Assembly (NCBI RefSeq): GCF_013085465.1
Contig: NZ_CP049838.1
Coordinates: forward strand, 1,674,001-1,738,000
From: Streptomyces asoensis
GTDB lineage: Bacteria; Actinomycetota; Actinomycetes; Streptomycetales; Streptomycetaceae
Direction: 5' to 3'
DNA length: 64,000 nucleotides
Part shown: in pieces, positions 43,861 through 50,881 of the stretch
How positions within the stretch are numbered: the first letter of the stretch is position 1
How the letters are laid out: each line of letters opens with the position of its first letter
Notes under the pieces: model-generated
What the model saw: the letters and a program-made list of their open reading frames with translations, nothing else
Database searches by the model: none
Told to the model about the DNA's origin: nothing
Position numbers and translations under genes: made by a program

Positions 43861-44802
43861 ATGAGGATCGTGCTACCCGGCGGGACCGGGCAGGTGGGGA
43901 CCGTGCTGCGCCGCGCGCTGACCACGGCCGGACACGAGGTCGCGGTGCTGAGCAGACGGCCCACGGGCCCCGGCGAGGTCCTGTGGGACGGCCGCACCCT
44001 CGGCCCCTGGGCCGAGGTGATCGACGGCGGTGACGTCGTGGTCAACCTGGCCGGCCGCAGCGTCAGCTGCCGCTACACACCGGACAACCTGCGGGCGATG
44101 ATGGACTCGCGGGTGGACTCGGCCCGGGTCGTGGGTCAGGCGATCGCCGCCGCCGCGCGGCCCCCCAAGGTCTGGCTCCAGATGAGCACCGCCACCGTCT
44201 ACGCCCACCGGTTCGACGCCCCCAACGACGAGGCCACCGGCGTGATCGGCGGAGCCGAACCGGGCGTCCCGGACTACTGGGGCTACAGCGTGGACATCGC
44301 GACCGCCTGGGAGCGGGAGCAGGAGATGGCCGACACCCCGCACACCCGCAAGGTGGCCCTGCGGGCCGCGATGGTGATGAGCCCGGACCGGGGCGGGGTG
44401 TTCGACGTCCTGTCGCGGCTCGCCCGGCTCGGCCTCGGCGGCCCGGTCGCGGGCGGCCGTCAGTACGTGTCCTGGATCCACGACCACGACTTCGTCCGCG
44501 CGGTCGAGTTCCTCGTCGGACGGGACGACCTCGCCGGAGCGGTGAACCTGGCCGCCCCGGCCCCCCTCCCCCACCGCGCGTTCATGCGCGCGCTGCGCGG
44601 CGCGTGGGGGGTCCCGGTGGGCCTGCCCGCGACGAAGTGGATGGCGGAACTCGGCGCCTTCGCCCTGCGCTCGGACACCGAACTGCTCCTCAAGAGCCGG
44701 CGCGTGGTCCCCGGCCGGCTGCTCGACGCGGGCTTCGCCTTCGACCGACCCGAGTGGCCGGGGGCCGCCGCCGACCTCGTACGACGGGTGCGAGGCCGCT
44801 GA
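43861..44802 (+). CDS. TIGR01777-family NAD-dependent epimerase-like protein
   Basis: A 313-residue extended SDR. The nucleotide motif is LPGGTGQVGTVLRRALTTAGHEVAVLSRRP, and the family signatures WDGRTLGPWAEVIDGGDVVVNLAGRSVSCRYT, MSTATVYAH and SWIHDHDFVRAVEFL are visible. The usual catalytic YxxxK is replaced by a GYSVDIATAWE segment, as is common in this family, and the biochemical function is unknown. The ATG at 43861 has GAGGGGG upstream. A palindromic operator lies in its promoter and a strong terminator follows it. Confidence 0.9.
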   Translation: MRIVLPGGTGQVGTVLRRALTTAGHEVAVLSRRPTGPGEVLWDGRTLGPWAEVIDGGDVVVNLAGRSVSCRYTPDNLRAMMDSRVDSARVVGQAIAAAARPPKVWLQMSTATVYAHRFDAPNDEATGVIGGAEPGVPDYWGYSVDIATAWEREQEMADTPHTRKVALRAAMVMSPDRGGVFDVLSRLARLGLGGPVAGGRQYVSWIHDHDFVRAVEFLVGRDDLAGAVNLAAPAPLPHRAFMRALRGAWGVPVGLPATKWMAELGAFALRSDTELLLKSRRVVPGRLLDAGFAFDRPEWPGAAADLVRRVRGR

Positions 44803-44806
44803 CGGG

Positions 44807-44841
44807 CCGCGCGGACGTGCACAGGGGTCACGTCCGCGCGG
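44807..44841. terminator. Strong bidirectional hairpin
   Basis: A 13-bp perfect stem (CCGCGCGGACGTG and its complement) with a 9-nt loop lies 4 bp after the epimerase stop and 16 bp before the stop of the convergent hydrolase at 44858. It can end both transcripts. Confidence 0.85.
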
Positions 44842-44857
44842 CTGTTCTCGGTGAGCG

Positions 44858-45571
44858 TCAGCTCGTCGCGCGGACCGCCTCGAGGATCAGTTCCGCGACC
44901 GCCTTCGGCTGCGACACCGCGACGGCGTGCGAGGCGCCGTCGATCTCGACGATCGTCGCCCCGGCCCGCTGGGCGCCGAAGCGCTCGACCTCGGGGTTGA
45001 TGGCCTCGTCCGCACCGGCGATCAACGCCCAGGACGGCCTGGTCTGCCAGGCGGCCGCGGCGGCGGTCTCCTCGAACGCGGCGGCGGCCAGCGGGCGCTG
45101 GGACGCGGCCAGGATCTTGGTGACACCCCCGGGCAGGTCCGCGGCGAACACCGCCGGGAAGGCGTCCTCGGCGATGGTGACCTCGACGGCCGGGTCGCCG
45201 CCCGGTACCGGGTACGTCCACTGCTTGAGGTTGCTGACCAGCGTGGAGAGCGGGAAGCGGCCCTGGAGCTCGCCGAGGCTCTCGCCCTCCGCCAGCGCGT
45301 AGGCGGCGACGTAGACGAGGCCGACGACGTTCTCCGTGGTGCCGGCCACGGTGATGAGGGCGCCGCCGTAGGAGTGACCGACGAGGATCACGGGGCCGTC
45401 GATCTGCGCGGCGAAGGAGGCGATGTACGCGGCGTCGGAGGCGAGGCCGCGCAGCGGGTTCGGCGGGGCGATCACGGGGACGCCGTGGCCCTGGAGTTCG
45501 GCGATGACGCCGGACCAGCTGGCCGCGTCCGCGAACGCTCCGTGGACCAGGACGACAGTGGGGGTGGTCAT
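44858..45571 (-). CDS. Alpha/beta hydrolase (AcpS-like esterase type)
   Basis: A 237-residue cytoplasmic alpha/beta hydrolase. The oxyanion motif VLVHGAFADAASWSGV, nucleophile elbow VGHSYGG, an acidic ADEAINP and the catalytic His in GASHAVAVSQP are present. Close relatives are annotated as salicylate esterase/MES-like small-molecule esterases. The ATG at 45571 has GGAGACC upstream. It lies 20 bp after the HSL-type esterase stop, so both are co-transcribed leftwards. Confidence 0.9.
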   Translation of the reverse strand: MTTPTVVLVHGAFADAASWSGVIAELQGHGVPVIAPPNPLRGLASDAAYIASFAAQIDGPVILVGHSYGGALITVAGTTENVVGLVYVAAYALAEGESLGELQGRFPLSTLVSNLKQWTYPVPGGDPAVEVTIAEDAFPAVFAADLPGGVTKILAASQRPLAAAAFEETAAAAAWQTRPSWALIAGADEAINPEVERFGAQRAGATIVEIDGASHAVAVSQPKAVAELILEAVRATS

Positions 45572-45591
45572 GAGGAAAGGTCTCCTGAAGG

Positions 45592-46560
45592 TCAGACGTG
45601 CAGGGCGTCGCGCAGGGTGCCGACGGCGAGCGTGATGGCGGCCTCGGCGGCGTACGTCGGGCGCAGCGCGTTCAGCATCACGAAGTCGTGGATGATGCCC
45701 TGGAAGCGCACCGCGGTGACCGGGACACCGGCCGCGCGCAGCTTGTTCGCGTACGCCTCGCCCTCGTCGCGCAGCACGTCGGCCTCGCCGGTGATGACCA
45801 GGGCCGGGGGCAGGTCCTCGAGTTGCTCGGTGGTGGCGCGCAGCGGGGACGCGGTGATCTGGGCGCGCTCGGCCTCGTCGGTCGTGTACTGGTCCCAGAA
45901 CCACTGCATGCCGTCGCGGCGCAGGAAGTAGCCCTCCGCGAACTGGTGGTAGGAGCCGGTGTCGAAGCTCGCGTCGGTGACCGGGTAGAAGAGCACCTGA
46001 TGGACCAGTGGGACGCCGCCGCGCTCCTTGGCCATCAGAGTGAGGGCGGCGGTCATGTTGCCGCCGACGGAGTCACCGGCGACGGCCAGCCGGCCGCCGT
46101 CCAGCCCCTTGGACGCGCCCTCCTCGACGATCCACCGGGCGACCGCGAAGTTCTGCTCGATGGCGACCGGGTAGCGGGCCTCGGGCGAGAGGTCGTACTC
46201 GGGGAAGACGACCGCGGCCTCGGCGCCGACGGCGAGCTCGCGCACCAGCCGGTCGTGGGTGTGGGCGTTGCCGAACACCCAGCCCGCGCCGTGGATGTAG
46301 AGGATCACCGGCAGGGTGCCCTCGGCCCCGGCCGGCTTGACGATCCGGGCACGGACGCTGCCCGTGGGACCGCCGGAGACGGTGATCCACTCCTCGTCGA
46401 CCGCGGGCTTGTGGATCTCACCGGACTGGACCTCGTCGACGGCCTTGCGCCCCTCCGCCGGCGGCAGGTCGAAGAGATACGGCGGGTTGGCGGTCGCCTC
46501 GGCGAACGCCGCGGCCTCGGGTTCGAGCACCGGTGTGACCGGCTCGACGACGTCGGGCAT
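45592..46560 (-). CDS. Alpha/beta hydrolase of the hormone-sensitive lipase family
   Basis: A 322-residue esterase. The HSL oxyanion motif is YIHGAGWVFGN (HGAG instead of HGGG), the nucleophile elbow is AVAGDSVGGNMTAA, the acid is TGEADVLRDEGE and the His is QGIIHDFVMLN. It would hydrolyse short-chain or aromatic esters in the cytoplasm. The ATG at 46560 has GCAGGAG upstream. It follows the AraC-type regulator gene on the same strand with a 211-bp gap that holds an inverted repeat. Confidence 0.9.
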   Translation of the reverse strand: MPDVVEPVTPVLEPEAAAFAEATANPPYLFDLPPAEGRKAVDEVQSGEIHKPAVDEEWITVSGGPTGSVRARIVKPAGAEGTLPVILYIHGAGWVFGNAHTHDRLVRELAVGAEAAVVFPEYDLSPEARYPVAIEQNFAVARWIVEEGASKGLDGGRLAVAGDSVGGNMTAALTLMAKERGGVPLVHQVLFYPVTDASFDTGSYHQFAEGYFLRRDGMQWFWDQYTTDEAERAQITASPLRATTEQLEDLPPALVITGEADVLRDEGEAYANKLRAAGVPVTAVRFQGIIHDFVMLNALRPTYAAEAAITLAVGTLRDALHV

Positions 46561-46692
46561 GGCATCTCCTGCTGCATTCGATGTGCGTGGTCTTACTCCT
46601 TCACGCTAAAACCGCCGGGCGGACGGAATTTGTCCACCCGTGCACCGACGCTGTGCTCACAGTGCACAGAGGCCGCGTGAGTGGCGGGCACG

Positions 46693-46720
46693 GAATTCCT
46701 CCTACCACGAGGGGGAATTC
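46693..46720. promoter_or_regulatory. Inverted repeat upstream of the esterase genes
   Basis: GAATTCCTCC (46693-46702) and GGGGGAATTC (46711-46720) form 10-bp arms with one mismatch around 8 bases. A second small dyad, CTGTGCTCACAG, lies at 46651-46662, nearer the esterase start. Both sit between the AraC-type regulator and the esterase, so they are candidate operators; a terminator for the regulator is the alternative for the first. Confidence 0.5.
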
Positions 46721-46771
46721 GAGAGGAGGATTCCGGTCCTCCCGGTGAACAGCCGGGAATTACGGCCGCAT

Positions 46772-47743
46772 TCAGCGCTGACCACTCCGCGCGCCACGCC
46801 CCGCGGTGTCCCGCCATTCGCGCGGGGACATGCCGTAGGCCGACCGGAAGACCCGGCTGAAGTGCGTGGCGCTCAGGAAACCCCACCGGGCGGCCACGGC
46901 CGCGATGGTCCGGCCTCCGCGGCCGTACCGCATCAGGTCGCGTCGGCACTCCTCGAGACGGCGGCGCAGAATCCACCGGCCCACGGTGGTGCCCTCGTCC
47001 TTGAACAGCTTGTGCAGATAGCGCACGGAGATGTGGTGGGCGCGCGCGATGACCTCCGGGGACAGGTCCGGGTCGGTCAGGTGCAGTTCGACGTACTCCA
47101 GGACGCGCCCCAGCACCGGGGAATGCGCGCCGGGTGTGCCCAACCCCTCGGGCGTACCGCGTGTTCCGGGTACCGCTGTGCCCAACTGCTCGGCGGCGAG
47201 GGTGGCCAGCAGGTTCACCGCGTTCCAGGCGAGCATCTCGCCGACCGGAGGGCGGGCCTCGGCCGTGGCGCGGGCCAGGTCCGACAACAGCGGCGACAGC
47301 AGGGTGCCGAGCCGGGAGGCGCGGGCGACCGGTGTCCGCGCGATCCGCCGTACGTCGGACTCCGCCAGGCCGAGCAGGTCGGCCGGGACGAGGAACGTCG
47401 TCGCCCGGAACGGCTCGCGGAAGTCGAGAGCGGGCGCGCGGTGGACGTCGTAGAAGCAGACGTCCCCGGGCGTCAGCCGCAGGTCGAGGGCCTCGAGCGG
47501 CTCATGGGCGGCGGCGGGAGCGGGGGCAGCGGTGTCGGGCCGAGCGCCGCCCCGCAGGCCGACGAAGAGGTACTCGCCGCCGTCACGGGCGAGCAGCCGG
47601 TGCGCAGGGTGCGGCGACGCCTCGCCCGGCAGCCGGGCGGGCGTCTCCTCGCCGGTCGTGATCTCGACACCCAGGGGTGTCCGATCCACGGGCGGGTCGA
47701 GGGTGCGGGCGCTGTCACAGGTACTGGTGCTGGTAGTGGGCAT
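46772..47743 (-). CDS. AraC-family regulator
   Basis: About 323 residues from an ATG at 47743 (GTG at 47776 and ATG at 47773 are longer options). The N-terminal cupin-like half has YLFVGLRGG, LTPGDVCFYDVHRA and FREPFRATTFLVPADLLGL, as in AraC-type regulators with an N-terminal sensor (XylS/Pobr-like). The C-terminal double helix-turn-helix includes ISVRYLHKLFKDEGTTVGRWILRRRLEECRRDL and FLSATHFSRVFRSAYGMSPREWR. It lies upstream of the two esterase genes on the same strand and is their likely regulator. Confidence 0.88.
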   Translation of the reverse strand: MPTTSTSTCDSARTLDPPVDRTPLGVEITTGEETPARLPGEASPHPAHRLLARDGGEYLFVGLRGGARPDTAAPAPAAAHEPLEALDLRLTPGDVCFYDVHRAPALDFREPFRATTFLVPADLLGLAESDVRRIARTPVARASRLGTLLSPLLSDLARATAEARPPVGEMLAWNAVNLLATLAAEQLGTAVPGTRGTPEGLGTPGAHSPVLGRVLEYVELHLTDPDLSPEVIARAHHISVRYLHKLFKDEGTTVGRWILRRRLEECRRDLMRYGRGGRTIAAVAARWGFLSATHFSRVFRSAYGMSPREWRDTAGRGARSGQR

Positions 47744-47836
47744 CTTCCGCCGTAGCCTCCGAGGACCGTTCATCACGTCGCCCGGACGGTAATCCGGCGG
47801 ATGTGCAAAAAGAGTGACAACGAAGTGACAGCGCCT

Positions 47837-50830
47837 TCACCGGCCGCGTGGCCGGCCCTCCGCCGCGGCGCGTTCGGTGGCGAAGACCCGCAGCAGGTCA
47901 TGGAGGGTGTAGCGGCCCGGCGCGGGTTCGGTGAGGAGGTGGGCGTCGGCGAGTACGCCGAGCAGCAGCCGGGCTCGACGGACCGGCAGCCCGGCGAGCG
48001 CGGCGGCCCCGGCCGGGGTGATGTCGGGTCCCTCGTGCCGGGGCAGGAGCCGGAACAGCCGCGCGCTGTCCGGCGTCAGGAGCCGATAGGAACCCAGGAA
48101 GGCCTCGCGGGTGGCGGCGAGGGCGTCGAGACTGCCGTGCGCCTCGCGCAGTGCGGCGGCCACCGCGGCGAGCGGGAAGTCCCGTCGGCTGACGGCGCGC
48201 GCGGCGACGGTGGCCAGCGCCAGGGGCAACCGGCCGCACCGGGCGACGATCTCGTCGGCGGCCCGGGGTTCGGCGGCCACCCGCTCGGCACCGATCCGCC
48301 CGGCCAGCAACGCGTACGCGTCCTCGGGGGACGGCGGTGCGAGGCGGAGCGGCCGCGCTCCCGACGCGACGAGGCCGGGCAGGGCGTGGCGGCTGGTGAC
48401 CAGCGCCAGACAGCCCGGCCCGGTGGGCAGCAGCGGGCTCAGCTGTCCGGTGCCGGCGGCGTCGTCGAGGACCACGAGGACGCGCCGACGTGCGAGGAGG
48501 GTGCGGTACATGCCGGTCAGGGCGTCCACCCCGTCCGGCATGCGGGGCGCGGGCACGCCGAGCGCCGCGAGCATCCCGCGCAGCGCGTCGGCCGGCTCCA
48601 CGGCGGGCCGGGCCGGATCGGAGCCACGCAACGCCATGTACAACTGCCCGTCCGGGAACCGGTCGGTGGCCCGGTGCGCCCAGTGCAGCGCGAGGGTGCT
48701 CTTGCCGATCCCGGCCATCCCACCGACCAACACGATCCCCGCCGCCGAGCCGGCCGCCCTCTCCAACCAGTCCGACTCGGCCACCCGCCCCACAAAGGAG
48801 GGCAGAGCCGACGGCAACTGAGCGGGCCGCACGAACCCCACGACGCCCCGCCCGGCTGGGGCGTCGTTCATACGGCCGAGGCCGCCCCCCTCAACGGGAG
48901 TGACAAGCCCGGAGACAGCAGCCCTGTTGCCGGCGGAACTGACTGTCGTAGGCCCCGGATCGACAGGACGCAGGGCACTGGGGCCTTGCGCGGTGGGGCC
49001 TTGCCCGGTGGGGCCCTGGGCCGTAGGGCCACCCTGGGCGGCGAGGCTCTGGGCGGCAAGGTCCTGGGCGGCGAGGCTCTGGGCGGCGAGGCTCTGGGCC
49101 GTGGGGTCCTGGGTGGCAAGGTCCTGGGCGGCGAGGCTCTGGGCGGCAAGGTCCTGGGTGGTGGGACCGGAGCCGGCGTCCGCAGGAGCAGGAGCCCCGC
49201 AGTCGGTGAGGTGGGACGCGGAGAGCCCCGGAGCGGCAGCCCCGGACGCGGAGAGCCCCGAGGCGGCAGCCCCGGACGCGGAGAGCCCCGAGGCGGCAGC
49301 CCCGGACGCACCTGCCTCGGCAGCGGCGCCTCCCGGAGCGACAGCCCCCGCCCGGGTCGACCCGGAAGCGGCACACCCCGAGGCGACAGTGCCGACGCCG
49401 GAACCCTCCGGACCGGGAGTCCCGGTGCCGGGGGCCTCTGCACCGGGAGCTCCGATGCCCGGCCCCCCGGTGCCAGGCGCACCGGTGCCGGGAGTTCCGA
49501 TGCCGGGAGTTCCGGTGCCAGGCGCTCCGGTGCCAGGCGCTCCGATGCCGGGAGTTCCGGTGCCAGGCGCTCCGGTGCCAGGCGCTCCGGTGCCAGGCGC
49601 TCCGGTGCCCGGTGCCACTGTGGCGGGCGCTCCGGTGCCAGGCGCTCCGATGCCCGGTGCCACTGTGGCGGGCGCTCCGGTGCCAGGCGCTCCGATGCCC
49701 GGTGCCACTGTGGCGGGCGCCCCGACGCCAGGCGCACCGGTGCCCGGTGCCACTGTGGCGGGCGCCCCGGTGCCAGGTGCCCGTGTGGCGGACCCCCCGA
49801 CGCCAGGCGCCCGTGTGGCGGACCCCCCGACGCCAGGCGCTCCGACGCCAGGCGCTCCGACGCCGGGCGCTCCGGGGCCGAGTCCTCCGGGGCCAGGCCC
49901 CCCGATGCCGGGCCCTCCGCGAGTGGTCCGTTCGGGGGTGGCGAGGTCAGGGGCCGCTGGTCCCGGGGTGGGGGGCTCGGTCGGGGGCGGGGGCGTGGGG
50001 GCTGGGGTGGGGGTGGTTCTCGTGGTTCCGATCGGTCGGCCGAGGTGTACGGCGGGCCCGCGCCTGAGGCGGTGTCCGAGGTCCTGGCGCAGTACGCGCG
50101 TGTGGGCCGCCGCCAGTTCGGTGCCCGGGGTGAGGCCCAGTTCGCGGGCGAGGCGTCGGCGGACGTCCTCGTACGCCCCCAGCGCCTCCGCCTGGAGTCC
50201 GCAGGCGGCCAGGACCAGCACCAGCCTGGCGTGCAGCGACTCGTCGAGGGGGTCGTGCGCGGTGGCCCGGCGCAGGGCGGGCAGCGCCTGCTCGGCGTGG
50301 CCGCACAGCAGCGCCGAGTCGGCCGCCAGCCGGGCCGTCTCGAGGAGTTCCCGTTGCACGGCCGTGAACTGGACGTGTTCGCGCGCGGACGCCGGGATCC
50401 CCATCGCCACCGGCCCACGCCACTCCCCCAGCGCCAGGACGAACTGCCGGGCCGCCGTCTCGGGCCGTCCGGTGGCCGCCGCCCGCTTGCCCTGCCGGGT
50501 CAGCTCACGAAAGCGCAGCAGGTCGACCTCGTCGGTCGCCGCCTCCAGGACGTATCCGCCGGTACGGCGCAGCAGACGCCGGCCGGGGGCGCGGGGCGGC
50601 AACCCCGGTTCGAGCAGCCGCCGCACCGCGCCGACGTAACGCCGCACCACGTTCAGCGCGCTGGCGGGCGGCCGCTCGGCCCACAGCACGTCGACGATCC
50701 CGCTCGTGGGCACGGGCCGGCCCGCGTGCGCCAGGAGCAGGGCGAGCAGGGCGCGTTGCTGGGGGAAGCCGGGATCGAGCTCCCGTTCCTCCCGCCACAC
50801 CCGTACCGGCCCCAGCACCTCGAACCGCAT
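47837..50830 (-). CDS. SARP/NB-ARC regulator with a long repeat-built linker
   Basis: A 997-residue AfsR-type protein. Residues 1-95 form the OmpR-like DNA-binding domain (RFEVLGPVRVWREERELDPGFPQQRALLALLLAHAGRPV) and about 100-250 the bacterial transcriptional activation domain. About 675-960 form an NB-ARC ATPase with Walker A GGMAGIGKSTLALHWAH (near 708) and LVVLDDAAG. It ends there, without the TPR tail of its neighbour. The connecting segment of about 400 residues is low complexity: GAPGTG-type hexapeptides (303-477), three SGLSASGAAA decapeptides (about 505-535) and LAAQD/LAAQS pentapeptides (about 553-620). The ATG at 50830 is used; GTG at 50833 and TTG at 50842 are alternatives. No target gene cluster is adjacent. 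Confidence 0.88.
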   Translation of the reverse strand: MRFEVLGPVRVWREERELDPGFPQQRALLALLLAHAGRPVPTSGIVDVLWAERPPASALNVVRRYVGAVRRLLEPGLPPRAPGRRLLRRTGGYVLEAATDEVDLLRFRELTRQGKRAAATGRPETAARQFVLALGEWRGPVAMGIPASAREHVQFTAVQRELLETARLAADSALLCGHAEQALPALRRATAHDPLDESLHARLVLVLAACGLQAEALGAYEDVRRRLARELGLTPGTELAAAHTRVLRQDLGHRLRRGPAVHLGRPIGTTRTTPTPAPTPPPPTEPPTPGPAAPDLATPERTTRGGPGIGGPGPGGLGPGAPGVGAPGVGAPGVGGSATRAPGVGGSATRAPGTGAPATVAPGTGAPGVGAPATVAPGIGAPGTGAPATVAPGIGAPGTGAPATVAPGTGAPGTGAPGTGAPGTGTPGIGAPGTGAPGTGTPGIGTPGTGAPGTGGPGIGAPGAEAPGTGTPGPEGSGVGTVASGCAASGSTRAGAVAPGGAAAEAGASGAAASGLSASGAAASGLSASGAAAPGLSASHLTDCGAPAPADAGSGPTTQDLAAQSLAAQDLATQDPTAQSLAAQSLAAQDLAAQSLAAQGGPTAQGPTGQGPTAQGPSALRPVDPGPTTVSSAGNRAAVSGLVTPVEGGGLGRMNDAPAGRGVVGFVRPAQLPSALPSFVGRVAESDWLERAAGSAAGIVLVGGMAGIGKSTLALHWAHRATDRFPDGQLYMALRGSDPARPAVEPADALRGMLAALGVPAPRMPDGVDALTGMYRTLLARRRVLVVLDDAAGTGQLSPLLPTGPGCLALVTSRHALPGLVASGARPLRLAPPSPEDAYALLAGRIGAERVAAEPRAADEIVARCGRLPLALATVAARAVSRRDFPLAAVAAALREAHGSLDALAATREAFLGSYRLLTPDSARLFRLLPRHEGPDITPAGAAALAGLPVRRARLLLGVLADAHLLTEPAPGRYTLHDLLRVFATERAAAEGRPRGR
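48965..49920. repeat. Three in-frame tandem repeat arrays inside the SARP gene
   Basis: Three arrays build the linker. A 15-bp unit (CTGGGCGGCAAGGTC type, leucine-alanine-glutamine pentapeptides) covers about 48965-49170. Three copies of a 30-bp unit, beginning GGACGCGGAGAGCCCCG, lie at about 49213-49310. An 18-bp/15-bp unit (GGTGCCAGGCGCTCC type, Gly-Pro hexapeptides) covers about 49420-49920. All lengths are multiples of three, so the frame is kept and the linker can expand or contract without breaking the protein. Confidence 0.85.
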
Positions 50831-50881
50831 CACGTCGCCCAAGGGTGTCGTCCGGCCGCGTGATCGAGCCGGAGCCGGGCG

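Noticed and set aside
47837..50830. Collagen-like Gly-Xaa-Yaa domain
   Set aside because: The Gly-Pro hexapeptides do not keep Gly at every third residue for long enough to form a collagen helix, and the protein is cytoplasmic.
47801..50863. A 1020-codon open frame on the + strand opposite the SARP gene
   Set aside because: Its repeats are the antisense reading of the SARP linker; the minus-strand frame has clear DNA-binding and NB-ARC domains, the plus frame has none.
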